Shown here in pieces: positions 12,785 to 23,764 of a stretch of 64,000 nt of DNA (the first letter of the stretch is position 1; each line of letters opens with the position of its first letter). The DNA is from Imbricaverruca yamaguchii (Eukaryota; Arthropoda; Thecostraca; Neoverrucidae). Under the pieces are notes generated by a model. That model had not been told where the DNA came from. It saw only the letters and a program-made list of their open reading frames with translations, and made no database searches. The translations under genes were made by a program, and so were the position numbers. The DNA lies in NCBI GenBank assembly GCA_034440575.1, contig JAOTOL010001312.1, forward strand, positions 1 through 64,000. The letters run 5' to 3'.

Positions 12785-14150
12785 ATGCAGTCGCCGCGCG
12801 CTGCTGCTGCTGCTGCTGCTGCTGCCGACGCTGGCCACGCCGCTGCAGTACCTGTGGCACATCTCTGACGTGCACGTGGACGACCTGTACGAGGCGACCG
12901 GCGAGCCGGCCAGCTTCTGCCACTCTGCGGCGGGCCGACCGGAGCAGTGGTTCGGCCGGCGCGGCTGCGGCCTACCCTGGCGCACCGTCCAGTCGGCCGT
13001 GGACGAGATGCGCGACACGCTGGCCGCCGCCGAGGCCGTCCTGTGGACGGGCGACACGGCGCCCGTCTGGCCATACACCGACTGGCGGCCCGTGTTCCCC
13101 AGCATGCGGCGCGTCGCCGCCCTGCTGCGCGCCGCCTTCCCCGACGCGCAGATCGTGCCGGCCATCGGCAACCATGACGCGTGGCCGTCCGACCAGCTGC
13201 CCGCCGACAACGACACCTTCTACGGCGAGTACCTGCAGCGCAGCGGCTGGGCAGAACTGCTGCCCGAGTCGGCGCGCGCCACCTTCCGGCGCGGCGGCTA
13301 CTACTCGCTGGTGGCGCACGGCATCCGCTACATCGTGCTCAACACGCCGCTCTACTACGCCCAGAACCGGCTGACGTCAGACTCTGGCGACGACCCGGGC
13401 GGCCAGCTGGCCTGGCTGGAGCGCGAGCTGACCGAGCGGCCCGAGCACGCCACCATCGTGGTGGCGCACATCGCGCCCGGCTTCCCGCACTGGAACACGA
13501 CGGCCACCGGGCTGCGCGCCGCGCAGAACCGCCGGCTGGTAGAGCTGCTCAGTCGGCCCGCCACGCTGCACGCGCGCATCGCCAACGTGTTCGGCCACGA
13601 GCACATCGACACCTTCAAGAACGTGTACCGCGCCGACTTGGCGCTCGAGCAGCACACCAGCGCGCTCAACACCTACTTCCTGGCGCCGTCGCTGGTGCCC
13701 GGCACGTCGGCGCGTGACCTGAACCCGAGCGTGCGCGCCTACGCCGTGCTCGGCGGCAAGCTCAACGACTACATCCAGTTCCACTTTGACATCGCGGCGG
13801 CCAACGCGGCGCACCGCGCCGACGCCGGCGTCTCGGCCGGCCGCTTCTGGAACGTCACCTACCGGATGCGCGAGGCGTTCGGCCTGCCCGACCTCACCAC
13901 CACCTCCATGCACCTGCTGTTGGAGCGGATGCGCGCCGACCGCGGCGAGTTCGACAAGTACTGGCGCTTCACGGGCGGCCTGCACGACAACGTGCCGCCG
14001 TGTAACGTCACGTGCCGCGCCCAGCAACTGTGCATCATCCAGGCGCAGACGCCCGACACCATGCAGCAGTGCCTCAGCGGCGGCGCGCGCGCGTTCGCTT
14101 CGCTCGCGTTTGTCCTGCTGGCGGCCGTGGCTGCTCGCTTCGCTGCGTAG
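12785..14150 (+). CDS. SMPDL3: Acid sphingomyelinase-like phosphodiesterase (SMPDL3 family)
   Basis: A secreted or surface metallophosphoesterase of the acid sphingomyelinase-like family. Vertebrate members hydrolyse nucleotides and related phosphodiesters with a dinuclear metal centre. The conserved motifs are all present: LWHISDVHVD (12852-12881), WTGDTAP (near 13050), AIGNHDAWP (GNHD at 13167-13178), VVAHIAPGF (His near 13467) and FGHEHIDTF (GHEH at 13593-13604). About 450 residues is the usual family length. An N-terminal Leu-rich segment resembles a signal peptide. The C-terminal hydrophobic run (FASLAFVLLAAVAA) resembles a GPI-anchor signal, as in SMPDL3B. The coding part is a single exon. 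Oddity: the well-placed ATG at 12785 reads Ala-rich and stops at 12868, while the Leu-rich signal and mature protein are in the next frame, which has a stop at 12777 and no ATG. A lost base pair in the CGCGCGC run is the simplest explanation. Family confidence is high; start confidence is low. Confidence 0.93.
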
Positions 14151-14224
14151 GTCCGCTCGATGGCGGAAGTGACCGGACGACGCCGGGTCGTCTCACTCCG
14201 CCGCCGCCGTCTGTCGACGTCCAG

Positions 14225-15962
14225 CGGCCGTCCAGCCACTCTGGTCACGACTCGCCGCCGTCCAGCCACTCTGGTCACACGCCGCCTCAGCCACTTGTCA
14301 CACCCGAGCAGGCCCACGCCGCCGTCCAGCCACTCTGGTACACTGCCGCCGTCCAGCCACTCTGGTCACACTGCCGCCGTCCAGCCACTCTGGTCACGAC
14401 TCGCCGCCGTCCAGCCACTCTGGTCACACTGCCGCCGTCCAGCCACTCTGGTCACACTGCCGCCGTCCAGCCACTCTGGTACACTGCGCCGTCCAGCCAC
14501 TCTGGTCACACTGCCGCCGTCCGCATTGGTACACTGCCGCCGTCCAGCCACTCTGGTCACACTGCCGCCGTCCAGCCACTCTGGTCACCACTGCCGCCGT
14601 CCAGCCACTCTGGTCACACTGCCGCCGTCCAGCCACTCTGGTCACCACTCGCCGCCGTCCAGCCACTCTGGTCACGACTGCCGCCGTCCAGCCACTCTGG
14701 TCACGACTGCCGCCGTCCAGCCACTCTGGTCACACTCCGCCGTCCAGCCACTTGCCGCCGTCCAGCCACTCTGGTCACACTGCCGCCGTCCAGCCACTCT
14801 GGTCACACTCGCCGCCGTCCAGCCACTCTGGTCACACTGCCGCCGTCCAGCCACTCTGGTCACCCCGTCCCCGCCGCCGTCCAGCCACTCTGGTCACACT
14901 GCCGCCGTCCAGCCACTCTGGTCACGCTCGCCGCCGTCCAGCCACTCTGGTCACACTCGCCGCCGTCCAGCCACTCTGGTACGACTCGCCGCCGTCCAGC
15001 CACTCTGGTCACCACTCGCCGCCGTCCAGCCACTCTGGTCACACTCGCCGCCGTCCAGCCACTCTGGTCACACTCGCCGCCGTCCAGCCACTCTGGTCAC
15101 ACTGCCGCCGTCCAGCCACCTGACTGCCGCCGTCCAGCCACTCTGGTCACGACTCGCCGCCGTCCAGCCACTCTGGTCACGACTCGCCGCCGTCCAGCCA
15201 CTCTGGTCACGACTCGCCGCCGTCCAGCCACTCTGGTCACGACTCGCCGCCGTCCAGCCACTCTGGTCACCACTCGCCGCCGTCCAGCCACTCTGGTCAC
15301 GACTCGCCGCCGTCCAGCCACTCTGGTCACTCTCGCTCGCCGCCGTCCAGCCACTCTGGTACGACTCGCGCCGTCCAGCCACTCTGGTCACACTCGCCGC
15401 CGTCCAGCCACTCTGGTCACACTCGCCGCCGTCCAGCCACTCTGGTCACACTCGCCGCCGTCACCACTCGCCGCCGTCCAGCCACTCTGGTCACACTCGC
15501 CGCCGTCCAGCCACTCTGGTCACCACTCGCCGCCGTCCAGCCACTCTGGTACTGCCGCCGTCCAGCCACTTGGTCACCCTCGCCGCCGTCCAGCCACTCT
15601 GGTCACCACTCGCCGCCGTCCAGCCACTCTGGTCACGACTCGCCGCCGTCCAGCCACTCTGGTCACGACTCGCCGCCGTCCAGCCACTCTGGTCACGACT
15701 CGCCGCCGTCCAGCCACTCTGGTCACGACTCGCCGCCGTCCAGCCACTCTGGTCACCACTCGCCGCCGTCCAGCCACTCTGGTCACGACTCGCCGCCGTA
15801 CCACTCTGGCACCACTCCCCCAGCCACTCTGGTCACCACTCGCCGCCGTCCAGCCACTCTGGTCACCACTCGCCGCCGTCCAGCCACTCTGGTCACGACT
15901 CGCCGCCGTCCAGCCACTCTGGTCACGACTCGCCGCCGTCCAGCCACTCTGGTCACGACTCT
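14225..15962. repeat. 30-bp minisatellite, 3' of SMPDL3
   Basis: More than fifty copies of a 30-bp unit ('cgccgccgtccagccactct', 'ggtcacgact') beginning about 75 bp after the SMPDL3 stop, so it may be in the 3' UTR. Frames of 600-700 codons result from the stop-free unit and are rejected. Units between 14460 and 14760 and near 15800 carry many 1-3 bp deletions. Confidence 0.95.
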
Positions 15963-16234
15963 CTTGGTTCGTCGTCAGACATTGCCGTCGTGTGAGAGGT
16001 CTGAGCCGTTCGACGGCGGCGACAGACAGACCAGACTGGCCGGCAGCCCGGGCGTGCAGACAGTCGTCGGGACGGAGACCGAGTGGACTCGGCGGCGGTG
16101 TGGACGTGGACGTGGACGTGAGCTGCTCGGTGAACCGTCCACGAACCACCCTGCGACAGGCAGTCGGCGCGAGCTCAAGTACAAACGACGGCCAGCCAAC
16201 GCGTCGCCACACCGGCGGCTGATACCTGCAGGGT

Positions 16235-16690
16235 GGCGCTCAAGGCACCAGCGAGCCGGTGGCGAGGTCGTGTCGAGCGGCGAGGCGAGCCGGTGGTGAT
16301 GTCGAGCCGGTGGCGAGGTCGAGCCGGCGGCGAGGTCGAGCCGAGCGGCGAGTTCGAGCCGGTGGCGGGGTCGAGCCTAGCGGCGAGGCGAGCCGGTGGT
16401 GATGTCGAACCGGTGGCGAGGTCGAGCCGAGCGGCGAGGTCGAGCCGGTGGCGGGTCGGCGGGGGCGAGGTCGAGCCGGTGGTGAGGTCGAGCCGGTGGC
16501 GAGGTCGTGTCGAGCGGCGAGGTCGAGCCGGTGGCGGGGTCGAGCCGAGCGGCGAGGTCGAGTCGAGCGGCGAGGTCGAGCGGCGGCGAGGTCGAGCCGG
16601 TGGTGAGGTCGAGCGGCGGCGAGGTCGAGCCGGCGGCGAGGTCGAGCCGGTGGCGAGGTCGAGCCGGTGGCGGGGTCGAGCCGAGCGGCA
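16235..16690. repeat. GAGCCGGTGGCGAGGTC minisatellite
   Basis: Irregular 12-33-bp units built from 'gagccggtggcgaggtc', 'gagccgagcggcgaggtc' and 'gagcggcggcgaggtc'. No gene is supported. Confidence 0.9.
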
Positions 16691-16844
16691 CGTATGACGA
16701 CCAGCCGGCTGGTGTCGGGTCAGGTCGGCAGCTGATCACCAGCCCGACAACCCGGCCGGCTACTGCGGGCCACGAGGATCGCGGCGCGCGGCCGTGCGGC
16801 ATCACGCAGCGTCACCCGTAACGGGGGTCGCGGTACCTCAGTTG

Positions 16845-17000
16845 GGCCGCTGTAGCTCAGTTGGTATAACGCCGGACCCTTGATCGCAAGATCGTGGGTT
16901 CGAATCTCACAACCGACGGAATTTACAGAGTCCATCCGCGACCAGTCGGCGTGAGAGATTGGCGGCGCTATACAACCTAGCGGTTGAATGCGTCGTAGAA
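16845..17000 (+). mobile_element. SINE family A, full-length copy
   Basis: tRNA-like head with box A TGTAGCTCAGTTGG (16851-16864) and box B GGTTCGAATCTC (16898-16909). The body contains 'gaccagtcggcgtgagag', then 'attggcggcgctatacaacc' and 'ggttgaatgcgtcgta'. Other copies lie at 26032-26183 (-) and 63181-63341 (+), with fragments at 28545, 28890 and 31375. A displaced D-arm and the shared body argue against a functional tRNA. Confidence 0.75.
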
Positions 17001-17014
17001 GAGCCGAAGCGGCC

Positions 17015-17930
17015 GTGCGGCTCACCCAGCTGGGCAGTGCGCCGACTCCCGGCCGTGCGGCTCACCCAGCTGGGCAGTGCGCCGACTCCCGGCCGTGCGG
17101 CTCACCCAGCTCGGTAGTGCGCCGACTCCCGGCCGTGCGGCTCACCCAGCTGGGCAGTGCGCCGACTCCCGGCCGTGCGGCTCACCCAGCTGGGCAGTGC
17201 GCCGACTCCCGGCCGTGCGGCTCACCCAGCTCGGCAGTGCGCCGACTCCCGGCCGTGCGGCTCACCCAGCTCGGCAGTGCGCCGACTCCCGGCCGTGCGG
17301 CTCACATCAGTGCGCCGACTCCCGGCCGTGCGGCTCACCCAGCTGGCAGTGCGCCGACTCCCGGCCGTGCGGCTCACCCAGCTGGAGTGCGCCGACTCCC
17401 GGCCGTGCGGCTCACCCACTGGGGCGGCTCAGTGCGGCCGACTCCCGGCCGTGCGGCTCACCCAGCTGGCAGTGCGCCGATCCCGGCCGGCGGCTCACGG
17501 CAGTGCGCCGACTCCCGGCCGTGCGGCTCACCCAGCTCGGCAGTGCGCCGACTCCCGGCCGTGCGGCTCACCCAGCTCGGCAGTGCGCCGACTCCCGGCC
17601 GTGCGGCTCACCCAGCTGGGCAGTGCGCCGACTCCCGGCCGTGCGGCTCACCCAGCTCGACAGTGCGCCGACTCCCGGCCGTGCGGCTCACCCAGCTCGG
17701 CAGTGCGCCGACTCCCGGCCGTGCGGCTCACCCAGCTCGGCAGTGCGCCGACTCCCGGCCGTCGGCTCACCATCGCAGTGCGCCGACTCCCGGCCGTGCG
17801 GCTCACCCAGCTCGGCAGTGCGCCGACTCCCGGCCGTGCGGCTCACCCAGCTCGGCAGTGCGCCGACTCCCGGCCGTGCGGCTCACCCAGCTCGGCAGTG
17901 CGCCGACTCGGCCGTGCGGCTCACCAGCTC
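17015..17930. repeat. 40-bp minisatellite
   Basis: About 23 copies of a 40-bp unit ('gccgtgcggctcacccagct', 'cggcagtgcgccgactcccg'), immediately after a SINE. On the minus strand each unit contains GCTGGGTGAGCC, which resembles a 5' splice site. Units from 17285 to 17510 are badly truncated. Open frames in several phases are repeat artefacts. Confidence 0.95.
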
Positions 17931-18424
17931 GGTGCCCGTGCTTATGTGTGGCCGCCGCTGGCCAAGCGTTAGTGCCGACGCGGCGTGTGTGCGGCCGGGA
18001 GTCGGCGACCCAGATTCCCGACCGAGCAGTGATCGACGGTCGAACGAGTGAGCGTTCGGCCACGTGCCTGGTATACTGCTGCCCGTTGCCCCCCAGATGT
18101 GCGCGATGTACCGATGTTACACTAGTTATCACGTTGAGCCTAGCGTTGCGCGCTCGATTCCCACAATGGGAGAGTCTCTGCGACGCTTACTCGCTCAAAT
18201 TATAACTCAATACTGCATTGTACAGCATAAAGAACAACGTCGAGGTGTCTATGGAAACCGCATTTTGCAATATCTCACGATGCAACAGGACACCGTTTTC
18301 GGCCCTAGCGTCGCCACTTGTCTGCCGCCGCATCGGTCCGACGTGTGGCCCCAGTTTGGCTGCATCCAGGGATCGGTGGCGGATCCCCGGGGGAGGTGGG
18401 GAGCGGTATTCGGCCGACATCCGG
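17931..18424. other. No gene recognised
   Basis: GC-rich at the left edge, where the last array unit on the minus strand reads GAGCTGGTGAGCC. The sequence is ordinary beyond about 18060. No coding exon could be identified by homology. Confidence 0.4.
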
Positions 18425-18620
18425 GGAGTACCTGACACCTGGAGAGTACCTGGCATCTGGGGAGTACCTGACGTCTGGAGAGTACCTGACATCTGGAGAG
18501 TACCTGACATCTGGAGAGTACCTGCCGACGTCTGGAGAGTACCTGACACCTGGAGAGTACCTGCCATCTGGAGAGTACCTGACGTCTGGAGAGTACCTGC
18601 AGGACACCGGGAGAGTACCT
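18425..18620. repeat. 18-bp minisatellite
   Basis: Units such as 'ctggagagtacctgacat' in tandem with variants inserting 'gccgacgt'. On the minus strand each unit reads CAGGTACTC, a weak splice-donor look-alike. Confidence 0.88.
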
Positions 18621-18940
18621 GCCGACATCGGGAATGCATCGGGACATCCCGACATCTGGAATACCGACATCTGGTGCTGGTCCTCTGATATCCGGGGAGG
18701 GGCGTGGACATTCGGGGAGGGGCGTGGACATTCGGGGATCCACGAAGCTAGCAATGCCGAGCCTCAACCAGCCGGTGGCTGGCGCCATGATTAGAGGAAA
18801 AGTGGCGCCATAATTCGAGGAAAACAGCACACCGTCGCGCCACGTCACCCTACACTGTTGGGTCCCGCGGAAGCACGTGCCCGGTCAGTGTAGCTCACAT
18901 CCTGTAGTGTGCTCCTCTGCCTCCACACCCCGCCCGGTCT
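18621..18940. other. No gene recognised
   Basis: Spacer between two arrays. The start holds decayed 'catctgga' units and a duplicated 'cggggaggggcgtggacatt' at about 18695-18735. Confidence 0.5.
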
Positions 18941-20612
18941 CCAGGGAGGGCTGTCACGGACCCACAGTAACCACCAGCACGTCCGACCGGGCATGATGAA
19001 GAGGATCCTCCGCCTCCATACCCCGCGCGGCCTCCAGGGAGGGCTGCCACAGACCCACAGTAACCACCAGCACGTCCGACCTGCCATGATGAAGAGGATC
19101 CTCCGCCTCTACACACCGCGCGGCCTCCAGGGAGGGCTGCCACAGACCCACAGTAACCACCATCACGTCCGACCGGCCATGATGAAGAGGATCCTCCGCC
19201 TCTACACACCGCGCGGCCTCCAGGGAGGGCTGCCACAGACCCACAGTAACCACCATCACGTCCGACCTGCGCATGATGAAGAGGATCCTCCGCCTCCTAC
19301 ACACCGCGCGGCCTCCAGGGAGGGCTGCCACAACTCCAGGGAGGGCTGCCACAGACCCACAGTAACCACCAGCACGTCCGACCTGCCATGATGAAGAGGA
19401 TCCTCCGCCTCTACACACCGCGCGGCCTCCAGGGAGGGCTGCCACAGACCCACAGTAACCACCATCACGTCCGACTGGCCATGATGAAGAGGATCCTCCG
19501 CCTCTACACACCGCGCGGCATCCACGGAGGGCTGCCACAGACACACAGTAACCACCAGCACGTCCGACCTGCCATGATGAAGAGGATCCTCCGCATCTAC
19601 ACACCGCGCGGCCTCCAGGGAGGGCTGCCACAGACCCACAGTAACCACCATCACGTCCGACTGGGCATGATGAAGAGGATCCTCCGCCTCTACACACCGC
19701 GCGGCCTCCAGGGAGGGCTGCCACAGACCCACAGTAACCACCATCACGTCCGACCTGCCATGATGAAGAGGATCCTCCGCCTCTACACACCGCGCGGCCT
19801 CCAGGGAGGGCTGCCACAGACCCACAGTAACCACCATCACGTCCGACCGGGCATGATGAAGAGGATCCTCCGCCTCCACACACACCGCGCGGCCTCCAGG
19901 GAGGGCTGCCACAGACCCACAGTAACCACCAGCACGTCCGACCTGCCATGATGAAGAGGATCCTCCGCCTCTACACACCGCGCGGCATCCAGGGAGGGCT
20001 GCCACAGACCCACAGTAACCACCAGCACGTCCGACCTGCCATGATGAAGAGGATCCTCCGCCTCTACACACCGCGCGGCCTCCAGGGAGGGCTGCCACAG
20101 ACCCACAGTAACCACCATCACGTCCGACCTGCCATGATGAAGAGGATCCTCCGCCTCTACACACCGCGCGGCCTCCAGGGAGGGCTGCCACAGACCCACA
20201 GTAACCACCATCACGTCCGACCTGCCATGATGAAGAGGATCCTCCGCCTCTACACACCGCGCGGCCTCCAGGGAGGGCTGCCACAGACCCACAGTAACCA
20301 CCATCACGTCCGACCGGGCATGATGAAGAGGATCCTCCGCCTCCACACACCGCGCGGCCTCCAGGGAGGGCTGCCACAGACCCACAGTAACCACCATCAC
20401 GTCCGACCGGGCATGATGAAGAGGATCCTCCGCCTCCACACACACCGCGCGGCCTCCAGGGAGGGCTGCCACAGACCCACAGTAACCACCATCACGTCCG
20501 ACCTGCCATGATGAAGAGGATCCTCCGCCTCTACACCCCGCGGGGTCTCCAGGGAGGGCTGCCACAGACCCACAGTAACCACCATCACGTCCGACCGGGC
20601 ATGATGAAGAGG
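18941..20612. repeat. 93-bp minisatellite (1.7 kb)
   Basis: About eighteen copies of a 93-bp unit containing 'gccatgatgaagaggatcct', 'ccgcctctacacaccgcgcg', 'gcctccagggagggctgcca' and 'cagacccacagtaaccacca'. The 31-codon period keeps both strands open. No homology to a known protein is recognised, and I treat the frames as artefacts. Confidence 0.95.
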
Positions 20613-21089
20613 ATTAGGATGTTTTCCGGCATCATAATCATTCTGATATCTTGTTCGACACTCATCTCATTCACAACGATGCCCGAAACACTATACCTGG
20701 CCAGCTACACCTAACTGCTTTGGTGAATGCAAGGCCGCTGATGTACTTGGAGCGATCACCAAAGTATTGATGTTCAGCAGGGTTTCACATGATGTTATGT
20801 TACGATATTTCCAAGAGATTTAAACTCTTGCAAGTACCAGACCGCTACCAATCGGAGGATAAACAAACTATGTCCGATAAGCCATGGGGAAAACTGACAC
20901 TAATTATACAGGGCACGAATAGCGTATCCCCGACTTCAGACCAGTGCGGCCTTGTCCGAAACTAACGTGCCATTGTTGTCGATAACCGCTAAGCAATAAA
21001 TATGGAAAGAGCGCATAACTTGCGTTTGCTGGCTTATCTGTCGTAAACTAATAAGCCAGAAAAGCAACCGGACAGGCACGGTTTCCGAT
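20613..21089. other. No gene recognised
   Basis: Ordinary AT-balanced sequence without motifs. Confidence 0.5.
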
Positions 21090-21247
21090 TGGATTGGATT
21101 GTGGCTTCACGACGCACTCAGCAGCTGAGGCCATATGGCGCCGCCTGCCTCTCACCCTGGCAGGAAGGGCAGGCATCGCGGGGAATCAAACCCCGTACCT
21201 CTGGCTTGCCAGACGTTCAGCTTAACCACTAAGCCACCGATGCCTCG
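21090..21247 (-). mobile_element. SINE family D, full-length copy
   Basis: On the minus strand the copy starts GGCATCGGTGGCTTAGTGG. It has a box B-like GGGGTTTGATTCCCC and an apparent acceptor stem GGCATCG/CGATGCC of seven pairs. The body contains CCAGGGTGAGAGGC and the tail CAGCTGCTGAGTGCGTCGTG, ending in an 'atccaatccaatc' run. The same tail is found at 50889-51345, which links the copies. Confidence 0.75.
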
Positions 21248-21775
21248 GCACGGCTTCTGACGTTGCCGCGAAGGTGTGACTTTATATGCTTTTTAGAGGG
21301 CACTAGCCTCCACCCATGTTGGATTTGCCCTTCAAACAGTTTGAACTTTTAATACGGGACTCAATGTGGCATGCCCCCTCTCCACCATCCATTTGGGCCC
21401 ACCCGTTGCCTTCATGTACTGCGTGTCCTACCGATGGCTTCCCGAACACCATAATCACCGATCAGTCGCCACCAATCAGTCAACTTTCAGAGACCTGCGC
21501 CCCCGCTCGTGTGAGCACCGACTGCGCGACACAGCACGGGCTTCCGCTGACCAGTGCACACCGTCACTCTGGGCCCTGCGCAGTGGCGCGCACGGCAAAA
21601 CAAAAACACCCGCTCCCGACGAGGGTTGATTTTTGGGTCTTCTAACTGCCGTGCAAACCCAGCCGGCCCGAAAGCACCGCCAGCAGGTCGCGCCAGACGG
21701 CAGACGCTCGTCTGGAGCTCGCCATGACACACACACACGGCGGTGTAAAAATAACGAGGTCTCGTTATTTAGCCT
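21248..21775. other. No gene recognised
   Basis: No credible coding exon on either strand despite moderate GC. I looked here for the missing CANT1 terminal exon and did not find its motifs. Confidence 0.45.
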
Positions 21776-21980
21776 TAGTTAGTTATTAGGGTTTCAGGGC
21801 GCATCACCTACAGTGGTTATACAGCGCCCATCGCGTTACGTGTGTTAGTTAGTTATTAGGGTTTCAGGGCGCATCAACCACAGTGGTTATACAGCGCCCA
21901 TCGCGTTAGGTGTGTTAGTTATTAGGGTTTCAGGGCGCATCAACTACAGTGGTTATACAGCGCCCATATCGTTAGGTGTG
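21776..21980. repeat. Three tandem copies (66 bp) of a SINE-tail hairpin
   Basis: Three copies of 'gttagttattagggtttcag', 'ggcgcatcaactacagtgg', 'ttatacagcgcccat' at about 21778, 21844 and 21910. Each has GGGCGC and GCGCCC separated by 21 bases, so each can fold as a hairpin. Single copies of the same core are scattered through the window. Confidence 0.85.
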
Positions 21981-22344
21981 AGATGTCGAAACAAGTACAG
22001 TGGGATGTCGAAATCCCCATGACATCTAAATGTTGTTCAAAATACTTTCATCCTTAAAACCTAATTTTGAGATAATTGCTAACACATGACCACCCGTTTT
22101 GCTTATTTTAAGAGCCTGCCAGTTTGGGGATGCCGATATCAACGACAACGACACAAATATATACGCTTTTAACTGGTATTGTAGGACATTGCAAATCATA
22201 GATAATCCCTGTACCTGGAATTGCTCTACAAAATGTTCGTTATCAGCGTCCCGGATCCGATATGGTGGGCATGATACTTACACACGGGATAAAATGTGTT
22301 ATAACATAACACTGCTAGCTACAGGATATAATAGTTAGAAACGA

Positions 22345-22465
22345 TGAACGGAGATCTCACAGGCACGCACCAAGAAGCACGATGTCGATGCATCTTCGGG
22401 AAGGATGCTGATTTAGTGTTCAGTAAGTGGTACATTCCATCCTAGTTCACGAATAACTTATCACT
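22345..22465. repeat. Dispersed repeat, copy 2
   Basis: Partner of 1-125 in the same orientation, ending 'gaataacttatcac'. The nature of the parent element is unknown. Confidence 0.6.
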
Positions 22466-22510
22466 GACACACATACGCAGCGGAGCCCTACACGCGCGTA
22501 TGTACGCGTA

Positions 22511-23564
22511 TGTACGTACCACTGGCGATGGTGGCGGCTCCAGGCGGCCGCCTCGTGTATCAGGTAGCCGGGCGGCGGCAGGCCGGCGCCCTGGGTACTC
22601 ACCACTGGCGATGGTGGCGGCTCCAGGCGGCCGCCTCGTGTATCAGGTAGCCGGGCGGCGGCAGGCCGGCGGCGTCTGTACTCACCACTGGCGATGGTGG
22701 CGGCTCCAGGCGGCCGCCTCGTGTATCAGGTAGCCGGGCGGCTGTAGGCCGGCCCCGTGGGTACTCACCACTGGCGATGGTGGCGGCTCCAGGCGGCCGC
22801 CTCGTGTATCAGGTAGCCGGGCGGCGGTAGGCCGGCCCCGTGGGTACTCACCACTGGCGATGGTGGCGGCTCCAGGCGGCCGCCTCGTGTATCAGGTAGC
22901 CGGGCGGCTGTAGACCGGCCCCGTCTGTACTCACCACTGGCGATGGTGGCGGCTCCAGGCGGCCGCCTCGTGTATCAGGTAGCCGGGCGGCGGCAGGCGG
23001 CGCGTTGTACTCACCACTGGCGATGGTGGCGGCTCAAGGCGGCCGCCTGTGTATCAGGTAGCCGGGCGGCGGCAGGCCGGCCCCGTCTGTACTCACCACT
23101 GGCGATGGTGGCGGCTCCAGGCGGCCGCCTCGTGTATCAGGTAGCCGGGCGGCGGCAGGCCGGCGCCGTGGGTACTCACCACTGGCGATGGTGGCGGTCC
23201 AGGCGGCCGCCTCGTGTATCAGGTAGCCGGGCGGCTGTAGGCCGGCGGCGTCGTACTCACCACTGGCGATGGTGGCGGCTCCAGGCGGCCGCCTCGTGTA
23301 TCAGGTAGCCGGGCGGCTGTAGGCCCGCTTCACCACTGGCGATGGTGGCGGCTCCAGGGCCTGTGTATCAGGAGGGGCCGGCCCGCGTCTGTACTCACCA
23401 CTGGCGATGGTGGCGGCTCCAGGCGGCCGCCTCGTGTATCAGGTAGCCGGGCGGCTGTAGGCCGGCCCCGTGGGTACTCACCACTGGCGATGGTGGCGGC
23501 TCCAGGCGGCCGCCTCGTGTATCAGGTAGCCGGGCGGCTGTAGACCGGCCCCGTCTGTACTCAC
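22511..23564 (-). repeat. 83-bp minisatellite made of CANT1 exon end plus splice donor
   Basis: Thirteen tandem copies lie directly downstream of the CANT1 exon at 23565-23742. On the minus strand each unit contains the last ~68 bases of that exon, coding for PPGYLIHEAAAWSRHHRQ, followed by the donor gtgagtac and a few intron bases. The exon itself reads GLPPPGYLIHE while array units read GLQPPGYLIHE. Near 23320-23390 two units are truncated. The array lies inside CANT1 intron 5 and is not additional coding sequence unless its donors are used. Confidence 0.95.
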
Positions 23565-23742
23565 CACTGGCGATGGTGGCGGCTCCAGGCGGCCGCCTCG
23601 TGTATCAGGTAGCCGGGCGGCGGCAGGCCGGCCCCGCGCTGCAGCCGCTGGTACTGCGGCCGCCAGTCCAGGTGCTCCACGGCGCCGGCGCACGACACGC
23701 GCTTCACGAACTGGGGGTTGTGGTTGAGCACCTCGCCAGAGC
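23565..23742 (-). CDS. CANT1: CANT1 / apyrase, exon 5
   Basis: The exon encodes SGEVLNHNPQFVKRVSCAG, then AVEHLDWRPQYQRLQRGAG and LPPPGYLIHEAAAWSRHHRQW. It matches the calcium-activated nucleotidase core in which a conserved GKEWTT...NP.WVK segment is followed by PPGYLIHE.A.WS. The acceptor is 'gtgtccgcag' just above 23742 and the donor is gtgagtac at 23564. It enters with one base carried over (A + GC = Ser) and leaves with two (TG of Trp), as expected for the family's following Trp-Phe. The next exon, which should encode FFLPRR-like sequence and the C-terminus, was not found. Confidence 0.93.
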
Positions 23743-23764
23743 CTGCGGACACCACGGGCGGCGG

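Noticed and set aside
12502..13319. Minus-strand and other-phase frames over SMPDL3
   Set aside because: Shadows of the high-GC coding exon; only the plus-strand phase beginning LWHISDVHVD has the phosphoesterase motifs.
14012..16222. 736- and 611-codon plus-strand frames
   Set aside because: Products of the 30-bp minisatellite after SMPDL3. The 736-codon frame also overlaps the end of the real gene in a wrong phase.
18954..20565. 187-395-codon frames on both strands in the 93-bp array
   Set aside because: The 31-codon period keeps frames open; both strands are equally open and neither has a recognised domain.
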